DNA from: CAVUXJ01 sp963814975
Lineage (GTDB): Bacteria; Acidobacteriota; Vicinamibacteria; Vicinamibacterales; CAVVIG01
Assembly (NCBI GenBank): GCA_963814975.1
Contig: CAWFFB010000014.1
Span: 124,001-188,000 of the forward strand
Direction: 5' to 3'
Length of the DNA stretch: 64,000 bases
Shown here: one piece after another, positions 18,472-28,232 of the stretch
Layout: every line of letters starts with the position of its first letter
Position numbering within the stretch: the first letter of the stretch is position 1
Position numbers and translations under genes: made by a program
Notes under the pieces: generated by a model
Seen by the model: the letters and a program-made list of their open reading frames with translations, nothing else
The model's database searches: none
What the model was told of the DNA's origin: nothing

Positions 18472-20254
18472 CTACGGCTTTCCGGCGACTGAGCGGATGT
18501 ACGCGTCCACCTGTCGCTCGAGGATCGGGAGAGGCACGGTTCCTGTCATCAACACCTCGTTGTGAAAGGCCTTGGGGGAGAATTGCCTGCCAAGGATCCG
18601 CTGCGCCTTGTCCCGCAACTCGACCATCTTGAGCTGGCCGAGCATGTACGCGCACGCCTGCCCCGGGATGACGACGTACCGATCGATCTCGCTCGCCTCG
18701 ATGCCGTAGTCAATGGCCTGCTGCCGCGTCCAGCGCTTCGCATGCAGGCCGGTGTCGACGACCAGCCGGCGCGCGCGGAACAGCGCGGCGTCGAGCTGGC
18801 CAAGCTGCCCTTCAAGATCGTTCTCGTACCAGCCCGACTCGGCCGCCAGCCGTTCGGCGTACAGGCCCCAACCTTCCGTGAGGGCTGAGATCCCCCCGAG
18901 CGCACGAATCTGACGGAAGCGGGGGTTCGCGTCGTTCTCCAGTTCCAGCGCGATTTGGAAATGGTGCCCGGGCACGGTCTCGTGGTACACCAGCGTCCGC
19001 AGCCCGAACTTCGTCAGGTACGACGGCCGCAGCGGAATCTGGAACGTCCCTGGACGCGACCCGTCGCGTGCAGGCGAGTTGTAGCTGGCAGCAGCGCTCT
19101 CTTCGCGGAAGCGCGGGTACGGCCGGGCGATCACCGGGGCCCGTGGCACGCGGTCGAACAGGGCGGCGGCGCGGCGCTCGGCGTCGCGCATGATCTGTTC
19201 GACGTCGGCCATGATCCGCGTGCGCCCCTCCTCCGAGACCGGGTAGGCCAGGTCCTTCTCGAGCTGTTCGATGCGGTCGCTTACCGAGCCGCCGGTCCGC
19301 CCGAGACGCCGCAGGATGGCGTCCATCTCCTTCTCAATCCGCGCCACCTCGCGCAGGCCGATCTGGTGGATCTGGTCGGCTGACAAGTTGGTGGTCGTGA
19401 AGCGCCGCAGGTTGTACGCGTAGGCGTCCGCGCCGCCCTTGAACCGCCACAGCCCCGCATCGTCGGTTGCACGATCGGCGAGCGGCTCGAGGACGGCAAT
19501 CGCGTGGCGCCACGCCGGATAGACCTGCGCGGCCGTGATCCGCTCGGCCGCAGCCCGGAGCTCCCCGCGTTTCGTTTCCGGAATGCCGTCGGCTGCGGCC
19601 ATCCGGTCCGAAAACGCGGTGACGAACGGGTTCTGCGCGGGCGGCGTGCTGACGAACTGCCGCATCTGCGTGAGCGTCGCGCGCACGATGAACCGGGGCG
19701 GCGCCATCCGCTTCTCAGAGAGACGGAGTGCTTCGGCAGTGGCTTCCTCCATGCGCGCGCCGACCTGCCCGAGACGCGCGACGTAGTTCACCGCATCCTT
19801 CTCGGTGATCAGCGGGATGCACGACCGTGAGCGCGCTGACGAGATTGATGTTCGCTCCTGCGAACTGCTCGAGTGGGAAATAGAAGTCCTCATACTTCTC
19901 ACCGTCGACGATCATCTCGAGCTGCCACTGCATGAGGTCGACGGAAAGCCGCTGGTGCTGCGTCAGGCGATCGCGATCGAACTTCTTCAGGTCGGCCAGT
20001 CCGCGCCTGGCCAGCTCCACCCGCCGATGAGCCCATTCGCGCGTCTGCGGCGTAAGCTGCGTCTCGAGAACGTCCTGTTCGGGTCCGGTGAAGTACCGGG
20101 CGGCGGTCGCCTGGTTGGGGTTCATCCGGACCCATTCATCGGTGAATGCGCCGAAGAAGTCGTCGATCCGGCGTTCCTGCGTGGTGACGGGCTCCATGGC
20201 GACCAGAGCCACGGCGAGGGCGACACTTGCGAGGAAGATCCGGTTTGCGGGCAT
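18472..20254 (-). CDS. DUF885 family exported metallopeptidase-like protein (one frameshift)
   Basis: About 593 residues. ATG 20254 begins a signal peptide (PANRIFLASVALAVALVA). A +1 shift near 19815 separates the first 150 residues from the rest. The C-terminal half has the DUF885 hallmarks: HETVPGHHFQIA (a zinc HExxxGHH-type motif), LTEGWGLYAERLA, and IPGQACAYMLGQLKM. DUF885 proteins are M32/M2-like gluzincin relatives common in Acidobacteria and proteobacteria, assumed to be peptidases; substrates are not established. It is transcribed divergently from the SDR gene at 20479. Confidence 0.85.
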
Positions 20255-20478
20255 TTCGGTCACGTCAACCCTCCGACTCTGATGGATCTTGCCAACCGCG
20301 CCAACTGCGTCCAACGGAATACGATTGAGCCACGGCGTAGATCGCGGCCGAACGATCTGCGGTCCATTGTTGGCGCACACGCTGGCGTCCAACGCGCCGC
20401 CCGGAAGGGCTTCCGCTCCCACGGATGCGCCCAGATCAATATGATGACACCGTTGCGGACAACAGAAGGAGGGGCCCT

Positions 20479-21177
20479 GTGAGCGGAGTCGCCCTTCTCA
20501 TCGGGAACTCGGACGGCATCGGACTCGCCTTGACGAGGCGACTCCTCGAGCGCGGATTTGCGGTGATCGGGATCTCGAAGAGCCCATCGCCAGTGTGCCA
20601 CGAAGCCTACCGCCACACCGTGCTCGATGTTTCAATGGAAGATTACGGGGGAAGGCTCGACGATGCATTGCGTTTGGACCGCATTCGTCTCTGCGTCTAT
20701 TGCGCCGGCATCGGCGACCACTTCGCCATCGACGGCCTGCGACAGGATGTGGCGACGTTCCAGGTGAACCTGGTTGGCCTCGTCAAGACCGTGGAGAGGA
20801 TCCTTCCGCGGATGGTGGCCGATGGCCCTGCCGTCCTCGCCGGTCTTTCCAGTCTAGCGGACGTCGTCCCGTCCCGGGTGGCTCCGGCCTACGCGGCCTC
20901 GAAGGCCGGCATGACCTATTACCTCGAGGGCCTCGCAGGAGCGGTTCGAAGCACCGGAGTCGCGGTTGTCAATGTGCGCCTGGGCTTCGTGAACACCAAG
21001 ATGGCCAAGTCCCCGTGGAAACCCTGGATGATCAGTCCCGACGACGCGGCCAGGCAAATCCTGCGTTCGCTGCTGAAAGACAGACCGGCTACCCGAGTCA
21101 ACATCCCGAGGCGGGCGGCCGCCGCCGCAAGAGCCGCTGCCTCAGTGGCCCGTCTGGGCCGGGCGATGGGGAGATGA
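20479..21177 (+). CDS. Short-chain dehydrogenase/reductase
   Basis: A 232-residue classical SDR. GTG 20479 is the start because AAGGAGGGG lies just upstream. The cofactor loop is GNSDGIG (in place of TGxxxGIG), the catalytic Tyr and Lys lie in AYAASKAG, and the Ser is in the preceding GLSSLADVV. It would oxidise or reduce an alcohol or ketone with NAD(P). Intact. It is convergent with the lactonase gene, 41 bases away, with no clear terminator hairpin between. Confidence 0.86.
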   Translation: MSGVALLIGNSDGIGLALTRRLLERGFAVIGISKSPSPVCHEAYRHTVLDVSMEDYGGRLDDALRLDRIRLCVYCAGIGDHFAIDGLRQDVATFQVNLVGLVKTVERILPRMVADGPAVLAGLSSLADVVPSRVAPAYAASKAGMTYYLEGLAGAVRSTGVAVVNVRLGFVNTKMAKSPWKPWMISPDDAARQILRSLLKDRPATRVNIPRRAAAAARAAASVARLGRAMGR

Positions 21178-21218
21178 GCCGGGTCCTTTACGTCGCGTGT
21201 CGCCACTCGGCCGCCGGC

Positions 21219-22400
21219 TTAAACCGATCCTGGACTCACGAAGACGACGCACGTCGGTGCACCGACCTCGACGACGTAGCCGGTCGGCGACAGAGCGCCG
21301 CTGGACTGATCCACACGGAACGCGACGATGGTATTGCTGCCCTGGTTTGCCGCGTACAGAAAGGTCTCGGACGGATCCAGACCAAAAAACCGCGGCGTCC
21401 TGCCGCGTGTCGATTCCCATCCCACGTGGGACAGGGCGCCGGATTCTCCCACGGCGAAAATTGCGATGCTGTTGTGACCGCGGTTAGAGGCGTACACGAA
21501 TCGGCCCGACCTGGTGACGGTAATTTCGGCGCCGGTGTTGTTGCCGGTGAAGGTGGTGGGAATCGTCGGGATCACTTGAATCGCCTCGAGCGTGCCACGA
21601 TCCTCGTCGAACCGGTATGTCGTGACCGATGAATCGAGCTCGTTGACGACGTAGGCATGGCGTCCGGCGGGATGCAGCACGACGTGTCGCGGGGCCGAAC
21701 CTGACCGCGCAGCGACCGACGGCGGTCTGTTCGCCACGAGTTTGCCGGTCGCCGTGTCGAGTGTGAACACGTGCACGAGGTCGAGGCCCTTGTCTGGCAC
21801 GATCAGAAATCGGCCGCGGCGATCGAATTGAATGTGATGAGGGTGTGGCGTGGTCTGCTCGGTTCTGTGGGGGCCGAGTGTGCCCGACCAGTCTGCAGCA
21901 TCGCTCATCGGCGCGAGCGAGCCGTCCGGCCGGATCGGAAGCACGGCGATCGTGCCGGGATTGTGCGGCACGAGCAGATAGCGATCCGTCGGATCGACGA
22001 TGACATGCAGCCCGCCGTCTCGCCCTGTCGGTTGGCGGTTCAGCATCGTCAACTCGCCCGTGCGCGGGTCGATGCTGAAAGCCGACGCGAATTCCCGGCG
22101 GCCGCCATCGGCCGAATAGACACACCGCTGCCGGCGATCGACGGTCAAGAAGTTCGGATTGGCAACGTCCGCAAGCCGTTGCACCTGGGTCCATTGATTG
22201 GAGAGCGGATCGATTCGGAAGACGGTGATGCCGTCGCCATCGGCATCCCGACCGTCGACAGTGGTGACGCAGCCGACGTAGGCAAACATCGCCCGCGGCT
22301 GTGCCTCGGTACTCCTGCGGCCAAGCGATGACGTGATCAACGCCCCGCCCACCGCCACCATGAACGTCCGCCGGTTCGGTTGCACTGTCACGATGCTCAC
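21219..22400 (-). CDS. YbhE-type lactonase/beta-propeller protein, Tat-exported
   Basis: A 393-residue protein with an N-terminal Tat-like signal (NRRTFMVAVGGALI) followed by a seven-bladed beta-propeller of the 6-phosphogluconolactonase/carboxy-cis,cis-muconate cyclase family: repeated blades such as HIQFDRRGRFLIVPDKG, HVVLHPAGRHAYVVNEL and GRTPRFFGLDPSETFLYAAN. The export signal argues against a cytoplasmic pentose phosphate role. It starts at a GTG that overlaps the stop of the amidohydrolase upstream (22397-22400), so the two are co-translated and may act in sequence on a lactone or ester. Confidence 0.86.
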   Translation of the reverse strand: MSIVTVQPNRRTFMVAVGGALITSSLGRRSTEAQPRAMFAYVGCVTTVDGRDADGDGITVFRIDPLSNQWTQVQRLADVANPNFLTVDRRQRCVYSADGGRREFASAFSIDPRTGELTMLNRQPTGRDGGLHVIVDPTDRYLLVPHNPGTIAVLPIRPDGSLAPMSDAADWSGTLGPHRTEQTTPHPHHIQFDRRGRFLIVPDKGLDLVHVFTLDTATGKLVANRPPSVAARSGSAPRHVVLHPAGRHAYVVNELDSSVTTYRFDEDRGTLEAIQVIPTIPTTFTGNNTGAEITVTRSGRFVYASNRGHNSIAIFAVGESGALSHVGWESTRGRTPRFFGLDPSETFLYAANQGSNTIVAFRVDQSSGALSPTGYVVEVGAPTCVVFVSPGSV

Positions 22401-23663
22401 CTCACGCTGTCGGGGCCGCTCTTGTAAACCTTTCCGCCCTTCATGACAAACACGACACGCTGGAGAGCGGTGATGTCTTTCATCGGATCGCCATCAACCG
22501 CGATCAGATCGGCTTCCAGGCCCGGCGCAATCGAGCCGACCCTGTCCTTCAGGCCCAGCGCGTCGGCGGCGAGCGATGTCGTGCCGACGATCGCGTCCAT
22601 TGCCAGGCTGACCGGCTCGCTGAACCCGGTAAACAATCTCACGGGCGTTCTGGCCATGCGCGCCGGCACCCGCATCGGTGCCCATCAGGATCTTCAGTCC
22701 CTTGACCTTCAGCGCTCGCCTGAACATGTCCAGATTGACCGGGATCCCCTTCTCCATGAAAGCGAAGCCGGCGTCGTTGAAATTCCCGATGCCGAGATAC
22801 CGGTTCTTGTTTTCGATGTAGTTCTGCAGCAGGAGGCCGATGTTGGGTTCGAAGAACGTGCCGCGTCGAGCCAGCACGGCCAAGGTCGCGTCAGTCACCT
22901 GGCTTCCATGCGTGACGGCCCAGCAGCCGGCGACCGCCGCCGCCTTCACCGCTGAATCAGCGTGCGCGTGAACCCAGGTACGCTTGCCCAGTCGCTTGGC
23001 TTCGTCGCACGCAGCCTCGATCTGGGCATCGCTCATGGTCTGAGCGCCGCCTTCGCGGATGCTCTTCGAGGCAAAGAGCTTGATCAGATCGGCGCCATCC
23101 GCCACAACCTGGCGGACGAACTGCCGAATCTGGCCGGGGGTGCCCGTGTCGTCGCGGACCGGGGTGACCGATGTCAACAGGCGCGGTCCCGGCAGCCCCC
23201 CTTTCGCAATGGCGTCCCGCAGGCCACGATCCAAGGGTGAGCCGATGCTCTGGGCGGTGGTGAAGCCGCTATTGAGCATCGCGTTGGCATTTTCCGCAGC
23301 GTACCGCATCGACTCCTGTGGTGTTTCACCTTCGGCCGAAGCCTTGCCGCTCTTCCCGAAGTGCGTATCGATGTGGACGTGCGTATCGATCAAACCCGGC
23401 AAGAGTGTGAGTTGCGGAAAGTCGTACGAGACGCGTCCTGGTGTCGCCGGGCCAACGCTCTTGATCCTTCCTGCTTCCACGACCACGGTGGCATTCCTCT
23501 GGACTCCCCCCCTACCATCGATGAGCGTCGCTGCTCGAATGACGGTCGGCTCCTGCGCCGTCGACGAAGTCGATGCCGCCGACAGCAGCACCATGATGAC
23601 CAGCCCCGCGCGAAGGTGACGAGGCAGCCACCCGCGAACGATGTCCCGCGCAATCTGTCCCAT
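22397..23663 (-). CDS. Exported amidohydrolase-family protein (one frameshift)
   Basis: About 421 residues. ATG 23663 follows GAAGGAGGG. A signal peptide or anchor (AGLVIMVLLSAASTSSTA) precedes a TIM-barrel amidohydrolase with GLIDTHVHIDTHFG (HxH), a metal His in VHAHADS, HGSQVTD and the catalytic Asp in GTDAGAGAHG. The frame shifts by +1 near 22655, before the C-terminal strand GLEADLIAVDGDPMKDI. It belongs to the imidazolonepropionase/prolidase-like branch abundant in Acidobacteria. It may be the end of the long minus-strand operon, 110 bases after the permease gene. Confidence 0.84.
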
Positions 23664-23773
23664 GGAGAGCCCTCCTTCGACGCTGTCAGAACGTAACATG
23701 TTTGTCGAACGGGATGTTCCCAAAGGCGGGGCGGTTACTGTTCAACCGACACGGGCCACCAGCTTTGGCCGAG

Positions 23774-24590
23774 CTAGCGGTCGGCCTTCCAGGGAATGAT
23801 CCAGCGCTCGAGCTCGTTCAGCGCGAACGTGAAGAGAAACCCCAGCAGCGCGATCACCAGCAGGCCGACGTACATCGTTTCCACCGACAGGATCTCCCAG
23901 GCGTTCCAGATCATGTAGCCCAGGCCGCTTTGCGCGCCGATCATCTCGGCGACGGCGATCAGGATCAGCCCCATGCCGACGCCCAGCCTGATGCCGGTCA
24001 TGACCAGGGGCAGCGCGCCGGGAAGCGCGATCGTGACAAACATCTGCCACGGGCTGGCGCGGAAATTGCGGCCGACGTCGAGATAGATGGCGTTGATCTC
24101 GCGCACGCCTGCCGCGGCGTTGATCAGGACGGGATAGAACACGCCGATCGCGACCATGGCGACCTTCGACGCCTCGCCGAGCCCGAAGATCAGCAGGATC
24201 AGCGGGAAGATCGCGCTCTTCGGCACCGGATAGGTCGCCGCCACCAGCGGCTCGACGATCGCCCGCGCCGCCCGGTTCAGGCCCATGACGATGCCCAGCA
24301 GCGAGGGCGGGAATGATGCCGATGAGCGATCCCCAGAACAGCCGCTGAAGGCTCGCCCAGGTATTCACCCACAGCTCGCCGGATTCCAGGAGGCTCACCA
24401 GCGTGCGGAGGATACGCGAGGGCGCGGGGAAGAAGCGGGCATCGACGAGGCCGGCGCGCACGGCGATTTCCCACAGCAGCAGCAGCACCAGCGGCGACGC
24501 GACGCTGATCATTCGCTCGCGGTTGGTCACCGACAGCGCGATCCGCTGCCGGCGCGCCCTCGGATCGGTCCGGGGCAGCTCGACGCTCAC
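23774..24590 (-). CDS. ABC transporter permease, SsuC/TauC type (one frameshift)
   Basis: About 271 residues with six predicted membrane segments and the EAA loop GVREINAIYLDVGRNFRASP of the nitrate/sulfonate/taurine permease family. The frame shifts by +1 near 24303, between GIIPA and the LLGIVMGLN segment. The GTG start overlaps the stop of the ATPase (24587-24590). Together with the ATPase and the binding protein just upstream it makes a complete importer. Confidence 0.87.
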
Positions 24591-25423
24591 GGGCGACTCA
24601 CCGACGCCCCGCCGGCGCGCTCCCGCTCGACCTCGCCGCGCAACTGGCTCCAGATCGCGAACACGAGCTCGCCGTACCTCGGGTCGGCGCGCAGCGCGAG
24701 CACCTGGCGCGGCCGGTCGAAGGGGACGTCGATCAATGCCTTGGTTCGCCCCGGCTGGGCGGTCATGAGCAGGATCCGGTCGCCCAGAGACACCGCCTCA
24801 TCGACGCTGTGGGTGATGAAGATCACGGTCTTCTTGGTCTCGTCCCAGATCCGCAGCAGCTCTTCGTGCAACAGCGTCCGGTTCTGCTCGTCGAGCGCCG
24901 AGAACGGTTCGTCCATCAGCAGGATCTCGGGATCGGTGGCGAAGGCGCGCGCGATCGACACGCGCTGCTTCATCCCGCCGGACAACTGGTGCGGGTAGAC
25001 GCGCGCAAACCTGGTGAGCCCGGTGCGGTCGAGGAAATGGTTCACGACGTCGCGGATCTCGGCTGGCGGCCGCCGCCGCAGCCGGAGCCCGTAGGCGGCG
25101 TTGTCGTACACGGTCATCCAGGGGAAGATCGAGTCCCCCTGAAACACCATCGAGTTGCCCGGCTTGTCCGGGTGGCTCCGCGCGATCGTCACCTCGCCGC
25201 TCGTCGGCGTGTCCAGTCCGGCGATGATCCGCAGGAGCGTGGTCTTTCCGCAGCCGCTCGGGCCGACGATCATGAAGAAGGTGCCGGTGGCAATCTCCAG
25301 CGAGATATCGTCCACCGCGGTAACCAGCTGATGGCGCGTGCGGAACTGTCTGGTCAGATGACGGATGACGATCTTCGGCACGAATGCCGCTGGGTGTGTG
25401 CTCGAGTCCCCGTTCGCCGGCAT
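24587..25423 (-). CDS. ABC transporter ATP-binding protein, SsuB/TauB type
   Basis: A 278-residue intact ATPase. Walker A GPSGCGKTT, Q-loop VFQGDSIFPW, signature LSGGMKQRVSIARAF, Walker B ILLMDEPFSALDE and switch His in IFITHSVDEA. The length and the C-terminal LIDVPFDRPR segment are those of nitrate/sulfonate/taurine ATPases. It starts three bases after the binding-protein stop and overlaps the permease start by four, so the three genes are tightly coupled. Confidence 0.92.
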   Translation of the reverse strand: MPANGDSSTHPAAFVPKIVIRHLTRQFRTRHQLVTAVDDISLEIATGTFFMIVGPSGCGKTTLLRIIAGLDTPTSGEVTIARSHPDKPGNSMVFQGDSIFPWMTVYDNAAYGLRLRRRPPAEIRDVVNHFLDRTGLTRFARVYPHQLSGGMKQRVSIARAFATDPEILLMDEPFSALDEQNRTLLHEELLRIWDETKKTVIFITHSVDEAVSLGDRILLMTAQPGRTKALIDVPFDRPRQVLALRADPRYGELVFAIWSQLRGEVERERAGGASVSRP

Positions 25424-25426
25424 GCG

Positions 25427-26488
25427 TCAGCGTCGCGCGGCCGGGCGCTGGTACGGTCCGAGCTGGTTGACCGCCCAGTCCACGAACGAGTGATCGATCA
25501 CCTGGCTGATGCTCACGTTGCCCTCGATCAGCTTCTCGCTCTTGAAAAACTCGAGGTCGTTCCTCAGGCTGGGCTCGTGCACGCGGCCGTCGGGGTTGCA
25601 GCCCTGCGGGTGGATCGCCCGGAAGACACCAGGATCCTTGATCGCCGTTGACCGCGTCAGAATGGCGATCACCTCGCCGGCGTTCGGGCCCGCGAGCCGG
25701 CCCGCCTCGAGCGCGTCGTTATAGTCGCGCACGCCTTTCAGGTAAGCACGCATGAACCGGCGGGCGATTTCGGGGCGGTCCTTCGCAAACCCGCCGCCGT
25801 AGAGCACGACCGCAAGCTGATGCCCAGGGTAGATCTCGTCGTCGCCCATCACGCGGACCGCGGCGCCGCTCTGCACCGCCCGCGTCGCCGAGGGCTCGGT
25901 TGTCATCGCGGCATCGACGGCCTTGTTCTGGAGCGCGAGGACGTGCTGCGGGAACCCCATGAACACGCGCTCGACATCGGCGTACTTCAGGCCCCCCTGC
26001 TTGAGAGCTTCGTTCAACGTCGAGGTCGAGGCGCTGCCCGGGGCGCTGCCGGCGATCTTCATGCCCCTCAGATCCTTGAGGGATTTGTAGCGCCCGCTTT
26101 CGACCAGGTCCTTGCGCACCAGCAGCGGCTGGAAGCCGTAACCGGGTGGTGTCGATCCCTTGTCGGCGACAATGGTGATGGCGATGCCGCGGGCGACCGC
26201 GTTGTAGAGTCCCGCCGACGGGGAGCCGCCCCCGACCTCGAGCCGGCCGACGCCGAGCGGCGCGATCATCTTCGCCGCCGAGTCGAACGCCGTGAACGCG
26301 ACGAGGATCCCTTCCTGCCGGAAGTAGCCCTTCTGGTCGGCGATGAAAAAGGCGACGTCGCTGCTGGCGTTGACAATCCCTACACGCACCCTCGTCTGGC
26401 CGGCGATCGGCTGAGCGGCAAGGCCGGCAGACACCGCCAGCCAGACGCAGAGGCCGATCGGAAACGCCCGCGCGGACAGGCGGCTCAA
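25427..26488 (-). CDS. ABC substrate-binding protein, NitT/TauT family (paralogue of 1562-2635)
   Basis: A 353-residue exported protein. I place the start at a TTG (26488) because GGGGAGG precedes it and it overlaps the upstream stop by TTGA (26485-26488), the pattern seen along this operon. The signal peptide is SRLSARAFPIGLCVWLAVSA. The mature protein starts VRVGIVNASSDVAFF and shares long identical runs with the protein at 1562 (for example GSASTSTLNEALK, FPQHVLALQNKAVDA, AVDAAMTTEPSAT). It is the binding component of the importer encoded immediately downstream. Position within a LigJ/LigK-type gene run suggests an aromatic or related carboxylate ligand. Confidence 0.9.
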   Translation of the reverse strand: MSRLSARAFPIGLCVWLAVSAGLAAQPIAGQTRVRVGIVNASSDVAFFIADQKGYFRQEGILVAFTAFDSAAKMIAPLGVGRLEVGGGSPSAGLYNAVARGIAITIVADKGSTPPGYGFQPLLVRKDLVESGRYKSLKDLRGMKIAGSAPGSASTSTLNEALKQGGLKYADVERVFMGFPQHVLALQNKAVDAAMTTEPSATRAVQSGAAVRVMGDDEIYPGHQLAVVLYGGGFAKDRPEIARRFMRAYLKGVRDYNDALEAGRLAGPNAGEVIAILTRSTAIKDPGVFRAIHPQGCNPDGRVHEPSLRNDLEFFKSEKLIEGNVSISQVIDHSFVDWAVNQLGPYQRPAARR

Positions 26489-27189
26489 AGCACCTCCCCG
26501 TTTTTCAGCAGGCCGGCCGCCCGGAGCGATCCTTCGAGCCACTTGGGACTCAAGTTCCTCCCGGCGAGGATGTCGGCGATGCGCGCGCGTTCTTCCTCGA
26601 CCTTGCTGGCGGCGAGGTCCAGGAGCGATTCGGCCTTGTCGCGCTCGATGGCGACGACGCCGTCGGCGTCGCCGACGATGAGGTCGCCGGGATTGATTGC
26701 CTCGCCGCCGCACGAGATCGGCCAGTTGATCCGGCCGGGACCGAACTTGGTCGGCCCCCTGGGATTCGCGCCGACGCAATAGACAGGAAAGCCCAGCTCC
26801 CTCAGTTCCTCGGTGTCGCGGACAGCGGCATCGATGACCACGCCGGCAAGGCCCAGCTTCCTGCAGGCGTTGATCATCAGCGAACCCATCAGTGCGCAGG
26901 TGCGGTCGCCCTTGCCGTCGATCACCAGGATGTCCCCTGGCCGCGCGATCGAGATTGCGGCGTGGACCAGCAGGTTGTCGCCTGCCCGAACCTCGACCGT
27001 CAGCGCCGGGCCCGCCATGCGCATGGATGGCGACAGAGGCGCGATGCGGCCGTGGAGGGTGCCGCGGCGGCCCGCGACATCGGAGAGGACCGACGCGGCA
27101 AACGCGGACGCGCGCTGCACGACGGCGGGAGCGATCCGCGTGAAATCGCGGCGGATGTCGGATGCAGTGGGGGTGGGCATGGCGCTCAC
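26485..27189 (-). CDS. RraA-family aldolase, probable 4-carboxy-4-hydroxy-2-oxoadipate aldolase (LigK-like)
   Basis: A 234-residue protein from GTG 27189 (GTGA overlap with the upstream stop); an internal ATG at 27180 is an alternative. It has the RraA/HMG-aldolase fold: GDILVIDGKGDRTCALMG, then GVVIDAAVRDTEEL with the Arg-Asp pair that binds substrate and metal, and GDLIVGDADGVVAIER. LigK/GalC aldolases of this family cleave 4-carboxy-4-hydroxy-2-oxoadipate to pyruvate and oxaloacetate. The adjacent upstream gene is LigJ-like, which makes that very substrate, so the assignment rests on both sequence and context. RraA proper (RNase E inhibitor) is shorter and lacks this neighbourhood. Confidence 0.8.
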   Translation of the reverse strand: MSAMPTPTASDIRRDFTRIAPAVVQRASAFAASVLSDVAGRRGTLHGRIAPLSPSMRMAGPALTVEVRAGDNLLVHAAISIARPGDILVIDGKGDRTCALMGSLMINACRKLGLAGVVIDAAVRDTEELRELGFPVYCVGANPRGPTKFGPGRINWPISCGGEAINPGDLIVGDADGVVAIERDKAESLLDLAASKVEEERARIADILAGRNLSPKWLEGSLRAAGLLKNGEVL

Positions 27190-28232
27190 GCGACCTCGGC
27201 CGCCGGGTGACCGCGCCGGGTCAGCAGCGCGTCGAGACGCGGGTAGACGCGACGGGCGTTGCCCTCGTAGATCTTGTGACGTTGTGCCGGGGCCAGGGCG
27301 CCGATTTGATCGATGTAGCGTTTCGTGTCGTCGAAATAGTGCCCGGTCTCCGGGTCGATACCCTTCACCGCGCCGATCATCTCGGACGCGAACAGGATGT
27401 TGTCGGCCGGAATCACCTTGGCCAGCAGTTCGATGCCGGGCAGATGGTAGACGCAGGTGTCGAAAAACACGTTCTTCATCACATGTTCGGCGAGCGGTGG
27501 CTTCTTCATGTCGAGGCTCATGCCGCGATAGCGGCCCCAATGGAACGGCACGGCCCCGCCGCCGTGCGGGATGACGAGTTTCAGCATTGGAAAGTCCTTG
27601 AAGAGATTGCCTTGAATCAGCTGCATGAAGGCGGTTGTGTCGGCGTTGAGGTAATGCGCGCCGGTCGCGTGGAAATTCGGATTGCAGGACGAGGAGACAT
27701 GAATCATGGCCGGCACGTCGAGCTCGCACAGCTTCTCGTAGATCGGGTACCAATGCCGATCGGTGAGCGGCGGATCGGTCCAGTAGCCGCCGGTCGGGTC
27801 GGGGTTGAGGTTGACGCCGACGAAGCCGAGCTCGTTGACGATCCGTTCGAGCTCGGGCACGCAGTTCGCGGGCGAGACGCCTGGAAACTGGGGCAGCTGG
27901 CCGGCGGCGACGAAATTCTCGGGTAGCAGCGTGCAGATGCGGTGGATGAGGTCGTTGCAGACTCTGGTCCATTGTCTGCTCACTGGCTCCGACCCGACGT
28001 GGTGCGCCATCCCGGAGGCGCGGGGAGAGAAGATTGTGAGATCGGTGCCGCGCTCTTTCTGGAACCGGAGCTGGGGCTCGACGCTCTTGACGAGAACCTC
28101 GTCGCTGATGCCCAGATCGGTCGAAGCGGGTATGCGCGCGGCATCGGCGAGGCCTGCCAGCTGCCTGTCACGGAACAGGTGGAGCGCCTGCGGTTCGGTC
28201 GTGTAGTGGCCGTGAATGTCGATGATCATCAT
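27186..28232 (-). CDS. Amidohydrolase-family 4-oxalomesaconate hydratase (LigJ-like)
   Basis: A 348-residue intact TIM-barrel protein. It starts with IIDIHGHYTT (metal HxH), has NLNPDPTGGYW, DRHWYPIYEKLCELDVPA, the metal His in LVIPHGGGAVPFHWGRYRG, and ILFASEMIGAVKGIDPETG, all close in wording to LigJ of the sphingomonad protocatechuate 4,5-cleavage pathway as I remember it. LigJ hydrates 4-oxalomesaconate to 4-carboxy-4-hydroxy-2-oxoadipate, the substrate of the neighbouring aldolase. Decarboxylases of the ACMSD family are the nearest alternative. ATG 28232 overlaps the hydrolase stop by ATGA. Confidence 0.82.
   Translation of the reverse strand: MMIIDIHGHYTTEPQALHLFRDRQLAGLADAARIPASTDLGISDEVLVKSVEPQLRFQKERGTDLTIFSPRASGMAHHVGSEPVSRQWTRVCNDLIHRICTLLPENFVAAGQLPQFPGVSPANCVPELERIVNELGFVGVNLNPDPTGGYWTDPPLTDRHWYPIYEKLCELDVPAMIHVSSSCNPNFHATGAHYLNADTTAFMQLIQGNLFKDFPMLKLVIPHGGGAVPFHWGRYRGMSLDMKKPPLAEHVMKNVFFDTCVYHLPGIELLAKVIPADNILFASEMIGAVKGIDPETGHYFDDTKRYIDQIGALAPAQRHKIYEGNARRVYPRLDALLTRRGHPAAEVA

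Noticed and set aside
20254..20478. Possible operator in the DUF885/SDR divergent gap
   Set aside because: No clear inverted repeat or promoter hexamers could be found beyond ordinary GC-rich sequence.
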